DNA of 64,000 bases from Bacteroidales bacterium (GTDB lineage Bacteria; Bacteroidota; Bacteroidia; Bacteroidales; UBA932): assembly GCA_017479265.1 (NCBI GenBank), contig JAFVCK010000031.1:1-64000 (forward strand), given 5' to 3'. Positions 48,892 to 57,772 of this stretch are shown in pieces (the first letter of the stretch is position 1; every line of letters begins with the position of its first letter). The notes under the pieces were generated by a model that was given only the letters and a program-made list of their open reading frames with translations, had not been told where the DNA came from and searched no databases. Both the position numbers and the translations under genes were made by a program.

Positions 48892-49633
48892 ATCGTTGCT
48901 TAATAAAATCCGTTGATGTTGCCGTTATCTGTGCGCGGCAGCGGCGCATAAGGTGTCCTTCCCCATCCAGAACAATGAGCCGGCTGTCCTTGTAGAGGCT
49001 GTCATACCGCTCGCTGTACCTGAGCGGGACTATCTTGTCCTCCCTGCCGTGGACAAGCAGGACGGGACCCTCGTACAGGGCGGAGGTATCGTATATGGGA
49101 AGCGTCTGCGCCGCAAGGAAATAGCCCTTCCCGACCTTGTGGAAAAGCACCCACAGGGTCTCGGGGGGATTTTGCGGGTCGTATTTCCTGCCCATCAGCA
49201 CCCCGTCAAGAGCATCATCCTTCAGTACTGCGGCAGGAGCCAGCTGCACCAGACAGTCCACCTTGTCCTTGCCGAGGGTCCCTGCGAGCATCCCCGCCAC
49301 AACCGCTCCCTGGGAGTGCCCGAGAAAGCTTATCCCCTTGACCCACGGGAGTTTGCTGGCATATTCATAGACCCTTCGGGCATCCTCAATTTCCTTCGGC
49401 ACTGTCATGTCGCGGAAGCGTCCGTAACTCTCTCCGTGCCCGTCGAAATCCATGCTCAGCGATGCTATTCCAACCTCTTCCAGAGCCTTGGCTATGCTTT
49501 TGAGTGGCTCCAGTCCCTTGTTGGACATGAAACCGTGCATCAGGATGACCAGAGGGCATCCTTCAGCGGCAGGCCGGCGCAACAATGCTGCAATTGTACC
49601 GCCTTCTGCCTCTATATACAGTTTCCGCTCCAT
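48881..49633 (-). CDS. Alpha/beta-hydrolase (cinnamoyl-esterase-like)
   Basis: A 250-residue cytoplasmic serine hydrolase. Oxyanion MHGFMSNK (about 32), nucleophile Ser107 in GHSQGA, acid Asp in HGREDKIVP (about 197), and His in DGEGHLM. The fold resembles feruloyl/cinnamoyl esterases (Est1E). As first gene of the polyene operon it might act as the thioesterase/editing hydrolase that other aryl-polyene clusters have as a hot-dog protein; this is inferred from its place and from the lack of another thioesterase. Confidence 0.82.
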   Translation of the reverse strand: MERKLYIEAEGGTIAALLRRPAAEGCPLVILMHGFMSNKGLEPLKSIAKALEEVGIASLSMDFDGHGESYGRFRDMTVPKEIEDARRVYEYASKLPWVKGISFLGHSQGAVVAGMLAGTLGKDKVDCLVQLAPAAVLKDDALDGVLMGRKYDPQNPPETLWVLFHKVGKGYFLAAQTLPIYDTSALYEGPVLLVHGREDKIVPLRYSERYDSLYKDSRLIVLDGEGHLMRRCRAQITATSTDFIKQRYGL

Positions 49634-49645
49634 AAATGGTAATTC

Positions 49646-49804
49646 ATGTTCAAAAAATTACTTGCATCATTTTGCGAATCTTGCCGGCTTCTTTGAATTT
49701 TGTCATCAGTCATGCAGCTACGGCTGCACTCCTTCTTCCAAAATCCAAACAATCTCAGCAATCTTCTACAAAATTTGATGCAACTTATTTTTTTCTCATT
49801 CCTA
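49646..49804. repeat. Long copy of the dispersed palindromic repeat, in the polyene leader
   Basis: A 159-bp element that begins ATGTTCAAAAAATTACTTGC and ends CTTATTTTTTTCTCATTCCT A, the same ends as the 63-bp copy at 11691-11753. It is an imperfect long palindrome: arms TTGCATCA/TGATGCAA, then TTTGAATTTTG/CAAAATCCAAA, then GCAGC/GCTGC around a TACG loop. It fills most of the 302-bp gap between the divergent polyene genes. No open frame of note lies inside. If the minus-strand promoter at 49814 is used, almost the whole leader is this hairpin. Confidence 0.7.
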
Positions 49805-49813
49805 TATATTTTA

Positions 49814-49821
49814 CAAAAATA
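49814..49821 (-). promoter_or_regulatory. -7 box for the 16-gene polyene operon
   Basis: TATTTTTG on the minus strand fits TAnnTTTG. The transcript would begin near 49808 and have a leader of about 175 nt containing the palindromic repeat. No good TTTG at -33. Confidence 0.5.
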
Positions 49822-49854
49822 GCAAATTATTCCCACATTTTGGAATATTATCAT

Positions 49855-49862
49855 TACTTTTG
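49855..49862 (+). promoter_or_regulatory. -7 box for the plus-strand polyene genes
   Basis: TACTTTTG fits TAnnTTTG and is 73 bp before the KS start at 49936. TTTG at 49839-49842 is too close (12 bp) to serve as a normal -33. Confidence 0.45.
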
Positions 49863-49935
49863 TAAGAAGCCGCCGGGATTTTTGTTCTTGTAAAGAACAG
49901 CGTGATTGATTTGGCGGCATGTAAGCAAGGAGAAT

Positions 49936-51156
49936 ATGAAAAGAAAAGCGGTTATAACCGGCATGGGAATATGGTCCTGTCTCGGGACAGATACTCTCCA
50001 GGTGAGGGATTCGCTCTATGAGGGCAGGTCCGGTATAGTGCTGGACCCTTCCAGAAAGGAAATGGGCTTCAGAAGCGCCCTTACGGCCCTCGTCCCTTCG
50101 CCTTCGCTTAAGTCCGAGCTGAGCCGCAATGTCCGTACTTTCATGTCCCAGGAGGCCCAATACGCCTATTGCGCCACGAGGGATGCCCTCGCGCAGGCCC
50201 GACTTGACGGAGATTTCCTCGCGTCCAACGACGTGGGACTTCTGTACGGCAACGACAGTTCCGCGGAGTCCGTCTATACCGCGCTTCGGACTGTGGAGGA
50301 GAAAAAGGATACCATGCTGTGCGGGGCCGGAGCCATTTTCCGTTCCATGAATTCCAATGTCTCGATGAACCTCGGGTGTATCTTCAAGTTGCGCGGGATA
50401 AACCTCACCGTGTCAGGTGCTTGCGCCAGCGGCTCACATGCAATAGGACTGGCGGCCATGCTGGTGTCTTCCGGCTTGCAGGACATAGTCGTATGCGGCG
50501 GTGCCCAGGAGGTGAATCCTTACGGAGTGGCAGCCTTCGACGGCATATCGGCCTTCTCTATGAGGGAGGACGAGCCCGCCCGTGCAAGCCGTCCTTTCGA
50601 CAGGGACAGGGACGGGCTGGTGCCGGGAGGAGGTGCCGCTACTCTTGTTGTCGAAAGCCTTGAAAGCGCTGCCCGAAGGGGTGTCAGGCCCATTGCCGAG
50701 ATACTTGGATACGGTTTCTCTTCCAACGGGGACCATATTTCGACCCCCAATGTGGAAGGTCCGGCGAAATCCCTTGAAATGGCCCTCCGCTCCTCCGGCG
50801 TGAGCCTTCGTGAAATAGGCTATATAAACGCGCATGCCACTTCCACCCAGGTCGGAGATGCCAATGAGGCCAGGGCCATAAGTTCGGTAATAGGGGACAG
50901 CGGCATACCTGTCACCAGCACCAAGGGCCAGACGGGACACGAAATGTGGATGGCCGGAGCCAGCGAAGTCATATATTCTATACTGATGATGAAGGGAGGC
51001 TTCATTGCCGGCAATCTCAATTTCGAGCATCCGGACGAGGCCTCGGCTCGGCTGAACATTCCCGCCCTGCGCATAGACAGGGGATTCAACTGCTTCATTT
51101 CCAACTCCTTCGGGTTCGGAGGGACCAATTCTACCCTCGTGGTCGGCAATGTCTGA
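49936..51156 (+). CDS. Beta-ketoacyl-ACP synthase (FabB/FabF-like)
   Basis: A 406-residue condensing enzyme, the third catalytic KS of the cluster. Triad: Cys163 (SGACASGSHAIG), His300 (INAHATSTQVGD), His335 (GQTGHEMWMAGASE). The ATHST-like and GHEMWMAG surroundings are close to FabB/ApeR-type enzymes. The ATG at 49936 is preceded by AAGGAG. It is the first of three divergent genes and overlaps the flavoprotein by 8 nt. Confidence 0.92.
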   Translation: MKRKAVITGMGIWSCLGTDTLQVRDSLYEGRSGIVLDPSRKEMGFRSALTALVPSPSLKSELSRNVRTFMSQEAQYAYCATRDALAQARLDGDFLASNDVGLLYGNDSSAESVYTALRTVEEKKDTMLCGAGAIFRSMNSNVSMNLGCIFKLRGINLTVSGACASGSHAIGLAAMLVSSGLQDIVVCGGAQEVNPYGVAAFDGISAFSMREDEPARASRPFDRDRDGLVPGGGAATLVVESLESAARRGVRPIAEILGYGFSSNGDHISTPNVEGPAKSLEMALRSSGVSLREIGYINAHATSTQVGDANEARAISSVIGDSGIPVTSTKGQTGHEMWMAGASEVIYSILMMKGGFIAGNLNFEHPDEASARLNIPALRIDRGFNCFISNSFGFGGTNSTLVVGNV

Positions 51157-52507
51157 GAAGTCCGTCATAATCATAGGCTCCGGCCTTGGAGGACTTGAAT
51201 GTGCCCTGCTTCTGTCACGGGCTGGATTCAAGGTCACGGTGCTGGAGAAGGCCGCCGCTGAGGGAGGCTGCATGCAGACCTTCTTGAGGAACGGCCGCCG
51301 CTTTGACACGGGCTTTCACTATGCGGGCGGAGTCGAAGGGGTGCTGGCTCCTTATCTGGAGCTGTTCGGACTAAGCGGACTGCCATGGAAAAAACTTGAC
51401 GAAGATGCTGTAGAAGAGCTTTATATAAAAGGTGAAAAATACTGTCATCCAAGCGGGTATGCAGCATTCGAAGAGAGGTTTGCCCCGCTTTTCGGAAGGG
51501 AGGCTATGCGCTCCTGGCTGGATGTATTGAGGCGCATAGGGGAGAGCATGGCGGCACCTTTCGGACCAAGGGACGAGGGGTGGTTTTCGACTCCTGCCCT
51601 TGGCTGGCTCCGAAGCCTTGGAGGACAGGCCTTTGCCGATGCTCTGGCAGGAGCGGCCTTGAGGATGCCCGTCTTGGAAGGCACTCCGCTTTATTGCTAT
51701 GCCCAGGTTTACAATTCTTTCGTGCAGGGTGCATGGAGGCTTGGGGGCGGAGGAAAGACCTTGACGGATGCCCTCATGACCGGAATAAAGAAAAACGGCG
51801 GCATTGTAAGGACATCTGAGAAGGTGCAGCAAATAATTGTAAAAGAAGCGGTTGCGAAGGGAGTTGTCACCGGGCGTGGACGCTACGAGGCTGACTGGGT
51901 CATCTCCGACATTCACCCCTCGCTGCTGACTTCCCTTGTGCCAGGACTTAGGAAATCCTTTGTCGGAAGGCTTGTGAACTCTCCTTCAGGAAGGGGAGCC
52001 TTCACCGTGAACCTCGTGCTGAAACAGGGGATCCTCAGGTACAAAAACAGCTCCATGCATATCTGCAAAGGCGATTTGCAGGATGCCATGATGGTGCATT
52101 GGTATGTTCCGGAAACTGGCGTTTATGCCCCGGCCATTGACCTTCTCCGGATGGTTGACCTGCCTTCGGAGGTGGATTATCCGCAGTGGAAAGAGAGAAT
52201 GTGCAGGGAAATGGTCGCCCTTGCCGGAGAATATGTCCCCGGACTTGAAGATGCGATTGAAGCGGTATATTCCAGTTCTCCGCTCACTTGGGAAAGATAC
52301 ACAGGGACCCCTGGCGGTTCGGCCTTCGGATATGTCAAGGACTGCCGCAGTCCCTTTGCCGGATTCCTCAGCCCCAGGACCCCTCTGCCCGGCCTTCTTA
52401 TGACAGGGCAGAACCTTAATCTGCACGGCCTTGCAGGAGTCTCAATGACTGCTTTATATACCTGCGCTGAAATACTTGGTAAACAATATATTGAAGATTT
52501 GATATGA
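51149..52507 (+). CDS. CrtI/retinol-saturase-like FAD oxidoreductase
   Basis: A 452-residue flavoprotein of the phytoene-desaturase/all-trans-retinol-13,14-reductase group. The dinucleotide motif GSGLGGLECALLLSRAGFKV (8-27) is followed by GGCMQTF and TGFHYAGGVEG; the C-terminal FAD contact is LLMTGQNLNLHGLAGVSMTA. The family adds or removes double bonds in isoprenoid polyenes; here it sits between a ketosynthase and a ketoreductase, so it may act on the aryl polyene. Not a usual part of the E. coli-type cluster. Overlaps both neighbours. Confidence 0.85.
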   Translation: MSEKSVIIIGSGLGGLECALLLSRAGFKVTVLEKAAAEGGCMQTFLRNGRRFDTGFHYAGGVEGVLAPYLELFGLSGLPWKKLDEDAVEELYIKGEKYCHPSGYAAFEERFAPLFGREAMRSWLDVLRRIGESMAAPFGPRDEGWFSTPALGWLRSLGGQAFADALAGAALRMPVLEGTPLYCYAQVYNSFVQGAWRLGGGGKTLTDALMTGIKKNGGIVRTSEKVQQIIVKEAVAKGVVTGRGRYEADWVISDIHPSLLTSLVPGLRKSFVGRLVNSPSGRGAFTVNLVLKQGILRYKNSSMHICKGDLQDAMMVHWYVPETGVYAPAIDLLRMVDLPSEVDYPQWKERMCREMVALAGEYVPGLEDAIEAVYSSSPLTWERYTGTPGGSAFGYVKDCRSPFAGFLSPRTPLPGLLMTGQNLNLHGLAGVSMTALYTCAEILGKQYIEDLI

Positions 52508-53217
52508 GATACGCTTTAGTGACCGGAGGCAGCCGCGGTATAGGCCGCGCCATTTGTATTGAACTGCATCGTATGGGATACTTCGTGCTGGTCAATTACC
52601 TGTCCCGCGAACAGGAGGCCCGCCGTACCCTGGAGTGCATTGGAGGGGAAGGTGAACTGATGCCTTTCGACGTGGGGGATGCCGCGGCAGTATCGGAGGC
52701 CCTGTCGGCCTGGAGCGCGGCCCATCCGGACCAGTACATAGAGGTCCTTGTGAACAATGCCGGAATACGCAGGGACAACCTCATGCTGTGGATGGAAGAA
52801 GGGGACTGGATGGATGTCATAAGGACTTCCCTTGACGGCTTCTACAATGTCACCAGGCCTTTGCTCCAGCCTATGGTCCTGCATAAGTTCGGAAGAATCA
52901 TTAACATAGCCTCCCTTTCCGGAAGAAAAGGTTTGCCGGGCCAGACCAATTATTCCGCTGCCAAGGGCGGGCTCATGGCCGCTACCAAGGCCCTGGCCTG
53001 CGAAATAGGCCGCAAAGGGGTGACTGTCAATGCCGTAGCCCCGGGATTCATACGTACCGACATGCTGGAGGGACTTGACGAAAAGGAACTTAAAAAGACA
53101 ATTCCTGCGGCGCGTTTCGGAGAGCCCGAAGAGGTGGCCGCCCTGGTAGGGTTCCTGGCCTCGGAAAAGGCCTCCTACATAAGCGGGGAATGCATAGGGA
53201 TTACCGGCGGGCTATAG
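52504..53217 (+). CDS. 3-oxoacyl-ACP reductase (FabG-like SDR)
   Basis: A 237-residue short-chain dehydrogenase. NADP site GGSRGIGRA (8-16), NNAG near 91, catalytic Ser in IASLSGRKG, Tyr-x3-Lys in NYSAAKGG (about 159-163), and VNAVAPGFIRTDM. It should reduce the 3-keto group after each condensation in polyene synthesis (ApeQ role). Overlaps the flavoprotein by 4 nt, and its end overlaps the convergent YhiN-family gene by 17 nt. Confidence 0.92.
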   Translation: MRYALVTGGSRGIGRAICIELHRMGYFVLVNYLSREQEARRTLECIGGEGELMPFDVGDAAAVSEALSAWSAAHPDQYIEVLVNNAGIRRDNLMLWMEEGDWMDVIRTSLDGFYNVTRPLLQPMVLHKFGRIINIASLSGRKGLPGQTNYSAAKGGLMAATKALACEIGRKGVTVNAVAPGFIRTDMLEGLDEKELKKTIPAARFGEPEEVAALVGFLASEKASYISGECIGITGGL

Positions 53218-54373
53218 CCTTTGCCACCAGATAGGCGGTTGACCATGCGGCCTGGAGGTTGAAGCCTCCCGTTATGCCGTCTATGTCCAGCACTTCGCCT
53301 GCAAAATAAAGCCCTTTGCGCCTCTTGCATTCGAGGGTGCCGAGGTCCACTCCGGATAGGGATACGCCTCCGCAGGTCACGAACTCTTCTTTCCAGGGGT
53401 TGCGCCCCGAAACGAAGTACCTGTCATTTATCAGCTTGTCCGTCAGTTTGTTAAGCCCGCTCTTGCCGACTTCTTCGCAGCGTATTGAAGGGCGCAGGAC
53501 CAGAGTGAGCTGTTCCCATAGCCTGGAGGTGAGCCCTTCCGGGTGTATTCTGGAGAGCATTTTCCTTGGATTGGCCAAGAGGAGCCGCTGCAGCATTTCC
53601 CTGCAATCCTGCTCGCTGAGGCCCGTCCAGTTGACGCTGAGGCTGCCCCTCCACTGATTTTCGGCAAGTTCCCTTGCCGCATAGGAGGAGAGTTTGAGTA
53701 TGGCAGGGCCGCTCATGCCCCAGTCGGTCAGCAGCAGGGCTCCGGCGGCTTTCTTCCCGAACATGGAAACCGTCGCTTCCGACACTGTGCCGGCAAGGGC
53801 TTTCAAGGGGGAATCTACCATGAAGGAGTAAAGGGAAGGCACTCCCTCCACCATTTCCACGGGGCAGGAATCAAGGAAGGACTTGCTGCCTCCGCCTGTT
53901 GTCACGACTACGGCATCGAATCTCTCGCGGCTGTTATCCGTCAGCAGCAAAGTATTGTCCTCCAGTATCTTGCTTACCCTTGTGCGGGTCTTGACATGGC
54001 ATCCTTGCAAAGCGCCGGCGAGGGCCCCTACTATGTCCATGGCATTCTGGGAGCGGGGAAATACGCAATGGTCTTCCTGCAGCACTGAGGGTACGCCCCT
54101 TGAGCGGAACCATTCCCTTATGTCGTCGCTGCCGAAAGCCTTGAGGGCGCGTTTCATAAGAACGGCTCCCCTCGGATATGCCTCCTGAAGGGATTTGATG
54201 CCCTCGAAGGAATTGGTGAAGTTGCAGCGTCCGCCTCCCGTTACGGCGAGCTTGGCCATGGGACGGGCCCCGGCCTCGAAAATGGTTACGCTTTCGGAGG
54301 GTGCCAATTCCCTAAGCAGGGCCCCGCAGAAGGCCCCTGCCGCGCCGCCGCCTATTATGGCAATGCGGCTCAT
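53201..54373 (-). CDS. YhiN/HI0933-family flavoprotein
   Basis: A 390-residue FAD-dependent oxidoreductase. IIGGGAAGAFCGALL (FAD), LAVTGGGRCNFTN (family hallmark), VVVTTGGGSKSF, and the C-terminal FAGEVLDIDGITGGFNLQAAWSTA are all present. The family includes BaiN, and its physiological substrate is mostly unknown. It is paired with the mscS-like gene (4-nt overlap) and is probably not part of the polyene cluster, which ends convergently. Confidence 0.9.
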   Translation of the reverse strand: MSRIAIIGGGAAGAFCGALLRELAPSESVTIFEAGARPMAKLAVTGGGRCNFTNSFEGIKSLQEAYPRGAVLMKRALKAFGSDDIREWFRSRGVPSVLQEDHCVFPRSQNAMDIVGALAGALQGCHVKTRTRVSKILEDNTLLLTDNSRERFDAVVVTTGGGSKSFLDSCPVEMVEGVPSLYSFMVDSPLKALAGTVSEATVSMFGKKAAGALLLTDWGMSGPAILKLSSYAARELAENQWRGSLSVNWTGLSEQDCREMLQRLLLANPRKMLSRIHPEGLTSRLWEQLTLVLRPSIRCEEVGKSGLNKLTDKLINDRYFVSGRNPWKEEFVTCGGVSLSGVDLGTLECKRRKGLYFAGEVLDIDGITGGFNLQAAWSTAYLVAKAIARR

Positions 54374-57021
54374 TTGCCGGGCATCTCCTTTATGTAGAGG
54401 TCACGCTGGGGGAACGGTATTTCTATTCCGTTGTCATTGAGCGTGTTATAGACTATTTCCTTGGCATCCGCCAGGTATCTGAACTTCTCGGACACGATTA
54501 CGTACTGCAGCACGGTAATGTCCACTGAACTGTCCCCGAAGTCGCCCAGGCGCACGGTAATGCCCTTCTTCCTGTCCACGACGTCGCGGCCGTACTTGTC
54601 TGTGACGAAGAGCTTGGTAAGGGCTTCCTTGACGAGGGTCCTGACCTTGTCCACGTCCGTGCCGTATTTGACTCCGACCGTGAAGGTGACCATCTCGTAG
54701 GCATTGTTGCGGGTGAGGTTCTTGAAGTTCTTGGAGAACAGGGTGCTGTTGGGGAAGGCGATTATGGAGCCGTCGGAGGCCTGTATCTGGGTGCTCTGGT
54801 AGCTCATGCTGTCCACGGTACCGCGTATGCCGTCACATTCGATGACATCGCCGACCCTGAGCCTTCCGGACATAAGCTGCATTCCGTAGAAGAAGTTGTT
54901 CAGCACGTCCTTGAGAGCGAAACCTATACCGGTAGCCAGACCGGTACTGATGATGGTTATGGCCGATGTCGGAATCTGCAGCATCACGAAGGTTATTATG
55001 ACGAAGGCTCCCCAGGTGACAAGGCTGATAATGTTGTCAGCGAGGGTGAAATTGATCGAAGTCTCGTTGAACATAACGCCCTCGGCCAGCTTGGAAACCT
55101 CGCCGCGGGTGCGCCAGATGCGGTAGAAGGCCTTGGCGGCGTAGGTGATGTAGCGTCCGATGAAAATCATGGACACCACTATAATAATCTTGAAAATGGA
55201 GATGTTGATTACGCCTTCGACATTGAGGAAGGGCTTGTAGAATACGTCCATCACCACGGATGAGAGGTCGAACACGCCTCCTGCCATGAACAGGCAAAGG
55301 GGAATGGTCCATGCCGTCAGAATGGGCATCAGGGCCATCTTGCACAGGTCGAACAGCCAGGAAACCTCTATGAATGCGCCCTTGGTCTTGGTAGGAATGA
55401 GGGGATTCTCCGTCTTCCACTTGGCCTTGCGGGCAAGGATGTGGTCGTCGTAATATCTTGACAGCAGGTCGAATATGGCCGTCACGGTCTGTATGAGGGT
55501 GAACTGGAATATCCACCATATCACCACCAGGAGGGCTATCATCACATATCCGGCGAGGGAGACTATGGTGGCGGCGAACATAATCACCATGGACACTGCC
55601 ATGTAGCTCCTGTCTGTCCTTTCAATGCCCTTGCGTATCTTGGCCGTTACTGTCATCTGCCAGATGGAGAACAGCAGCAGTATGGGCGGGAATATGATGT
55701 TGATCAGGCTGTTGGGTATGAATATTATTCTGAAGGATATGATAATCAGACCCATGAATATAATCGGAAGATATCCCCTGACCGTGTCGGTGGCCTTCTT
55801 GCCGTCCATGCGTATGAGCACCGACAGGAAGATGGCGGCGGCCAGCCATGCGAATTCGGCCACAAGCGGCAGCGCCATATTGATGAAGTTGCTGTATGAG
55901 GTGATATCGACTATCATTATGGTGACGGCGAAAATGACTATGCCGGCCAGAATGGTAATGAGGAGCTTGCGGTCCTGGAACCAGGGGGAGGCTAAGTATT
56001 TCACCCGCTTGGACAGAATCCTGACCAGAAGCCAGGAAACGCCGGTTGAAAGGAGTATGCAGATAAGTATCATTATGACGAAGCCCATCACCATGGGACC
56101 TCTCCAATCGGATACTATCTTGCTTTTGTGCGAGGTGGTGCTGTATTTGTCCACGCAGTCGCTCGCGGCGCTACGCATGAAATGGGGGAACTTCCGGATT
56201 ATGGTCCAGTAATTCCTCTGGCCCTGCACGAAAATCTTCTGCTGCACCTCCCGGTACCTTGACTGGGCATAGTTGTAGGCTTCCTTGAGGTGGTTGTCCG
56301 TCTCCTTGTAGTAGCGGTTGTCGTCATCTACCTGGAAATACCTCTCCCACAGTATGTCGCGTATCATGCTGGCATACTGGAGGCAGCTGTCCCTCATGGC
56401 CTGTCCCTCATGGTCCAGTATGGAAATAATCGCTTCCTGCTCTTCCATTATGGACGGGATGGAAAGCAGTATGCTGTCGTTGACCATGACGCTGTCCTGC
56501 GGCGGAACAATCAGTGAATCAGGCTCTTCCACAATGTCTTCAACCTGCAGTCCTTCGTCCTCTTCCTCCAAGGTGTCATCCTGCTGCTCTTCATCCTTTA
56601 TGGCAGGTGGGAGGTTCTTGAGCGCCTGGACCAGCTTCTCGTACCTGTCGATTTCGGATTCCAAGGAGGTCACGATTTCGTTGTACGGCATCTTGGTGGA
56701 GTTGAACGAAAGGTACTGGCTGGTCACTTCGTCCAGGGCGTATGTGAGGTCGAAGGTGAAATCCTGCTGCTGGGAATACAGCATGACAGCCAGTTCGTTG
56801 CAATTCTCAATCAGGTCCACGAGCATCTTGTGCTGCTGCTTCTCATACTGCTCGACTCCGGCTTCCGAAGCCAGGAGGCCGTTGTACTTGTTGACCAGCT
56901 CGAAATGCAGGACGCTCAAGGTTTTCTTGAGGTCTTTCTCCCTGAAAACCGCCCAGACAGGGATTGCTGCCAGAACGACAGACAATACTATGGTAGAGAT
57001 TATACGCTTTTTATTTGTCAT
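54370..57021 (-). CDS. Large MscS-family mechanosensitive channel
   Basis: An 883-residue channel. An N-terminal signal/anchor (MTNKKRIISTIVLSVVLAAIPVW) is followed by a large periplasmic, coiled-coil-like region (about 25-290) with an acidic stretch (EEQQDDTLEEEDEGLQVED), then about ten membrane helices, and the MscS pore and beta domain (SAITIISTGLATGIGFALKDVLNNFFYGMQLMSGRLRVGDVIE). It resembles MscK/YnaI-type long members that open on membrane tension to protect from osmotic shock. In-frame ATGs at 57057 and 57081 are alternative starts; the -7 box at 57096-57103 allows all three. Confidence 0.87.
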   Translation of the reverse strand: MTNKKRIISTIVLSVVLAAIPVWAVFREKDLKKTLSVLHFELVNKYNGLLASEAGVEQYEKQQHKMLVDLIENCNELAVMLYSQQQDFTFDLTYALDEVTSQYLSFNSTKMPYNEIVTSLESEIDRYEKLVQALKNLPPAIKDEEQQDDTLEEEDEGLQVEDIVEEPDSLIVPPQDSVMVNDSILLSIPSIMEEQEAIISILDHEGQAMRDSCLQYASMIRDILWERYFQVDDDNRYYKETDNHLKEAYNYAQSRYREVQQKIFVQGQRNYWTIIRKFPHFMRSAASDCVDKYSTTSHKSKIVSDWRGPMVMGFVIMILICILLSTGVSWLLVRILSKRVKYLASPWFQDRKLLITILAGIVIFAVTIMIVDITSYSNFINMALPLVAEFAWLAAAIFLSVLIRMDGKKATDTVRGYLPIIFMGLIIISFRIIFIPNSLINIIFPPILLLFSIWQMTVTAKIRKGIERTDRSYMAVSMVIMFAATIVSLAGYVMIALLVVIWWIFQFTLIQTVTAIFDLLSRYYDDHILARKAKWKTENPLIPTKTKGAFIEVSWLFDLCKMALMPILTAWTIPLCLFMAGGVFDLSSVVMDVFYKPFLNVEGVINISIFKIIIVVSMIFIGRYITYAAKAFYRIWRTRGEVSKLAEGVMFNETSINFTLADNIISLVTWGAFVIITFVMLQIPTSAITIISTGLATGIGFALKDVLNNFFYGMQLMSGRLRVGDVIECDGIRGTVDSMSYQSTQIQASDGSIIAFPNSTLFSKNFKNLTRNNAYEMVTFTVGVKYGTDVDKVRTLVKEALTKLFVTDKYGRDVVDRKKGITVRLGDFGDSSVDITVLQYVIVSEKFRYLADAKEIVYNTLNDNGIEIPFPQRDLYIKEMPGK

Positions 57022-57095
57022 AACCAGTGTGTTGGGAACTGCTTGAAAACGGCTCATTTTCAAATCGGTGAACCTTTTCAAGACAACTTGTTGTG

Positions 57096-57103
57096 CAAAA
57101 TTA
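57096..57103 (-). promoter_or_regulatory. -7 box for the MscS/YhiN unit
   Basis: TAATTTTG on the minus strand fits TAnnTTTG. It is 24 bp from the divergent box at 57127-57134, so the two promoters sit back to back. Confidence 0.5.
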
Positions 57104-57126
57104 ACAATTTGTAGCGATTTTTTTTG

Positions 57127-57134
57127 TAAATTTG
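57127..57134 (+). promoter_or_regulatory. -7 box for the SGNH-LRR-phosphatase operon
   Basis: TAAATTTG fits TAnnTTTG and lies 20 bp before the ATG at 57155. TTTG at 57108-57111 is 15 bp upstream, shorter than the usual spacing. Confidence 0.55.
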
Positions 57135-57154
57135 TTCAAATTGTTAACAATGCT

Positions 57155-57772
57155 ATGAAAAAATCGATTTCAGTTCTTATCGTATTGATGCTGTCCGCGT
57201 TCACGGCGCTGCAGGCGGCTTCATACACGGTAGTGTTCATGGGTGATTCCATCACCGAACTGTGGCTTAATTATCACAGGGACAGTTACTTTACTCCCAA
57301 TGCCTATCTGGGCAAGGGCATAAGCGGGCAGACTACGGCCAAGATGATGGCCCGTTTCAAGTCTGACGTGACTGCCTACAAGCCCAAGGCAGTGGTCATA
57401 ATGGCCGGGACCAACGACATAGCCCGCAACGACGGCTATGTTCCTTACGAGAAGATAGTCGAGAACATAATGAAAATGGCCGCCATGGCCGAGGAAGCGG
57501 GGGCCAAGGTCGCCATAATCAGCGTCCTGCCTGCCGACGCTTTCTGGTGGAATACGTCCCTGCGGCCCGCCGGGCAGCTTCGCCGTCTCAATACCATACT
57601 CCAGCAGAAAACTTTGGAAAACGGTTACGTATGGGTGGACATGTACCCTGCAATGCTTGCCCGGGGCGGAGCGATAGACCCCACCCTTTCAGACGATGCC
57701 ATACATCCAAATCCCAAGGGATATGAGCTCATGGAGCAGATTATTCAACCCTATCTGGAGGAAATGCTATGA
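57155..57772 (+). CDS. Secreted SGNH/GDSL hydrolase
   Basis: A 205-residue esterase-type enzyme with signal peptide (MKKSISVLIVLMLSAFTALQA). Block I GDSIT contains the nucleophile Ser32; block II Gly in GKGISGQT; block III AGTNDIA; block V DAIHPNPKG holds the Asp-His pair. The four SGNH residues are all present. Likely an acetyl-esterase or lysophospholipase-like enzyme in the periplasm. It overlaps the LRR gene by 4 nt. Confidence 0.88.
   Translation: MKKSISVLIVLMLSAFTALQAASYTVVFMGDSITELWLNYHRDSYFTPNAYLGKGISGQTTAKMMARFKSDVTAYKPKAVVIMAGTNDIARNDGYVPYEKIVENIMKMAAMAEEAGAKVAIISVLPADAFWWNTSLRPAGQLRRLNTILQQKTLENGYVWVDMYPAMLARGGAIDPTLSDDAIHPNPKGYELMEQIIQPYLEEML

Noticed and set aside
36121..53217. 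Primary fatty-acid synthesis operon
   Set aside because: Three KSs, a Cys-less partner, aryl ligase, LolA-like carrier and MMPL exporter do not fit; fabD, fabH and acc genes are missing.
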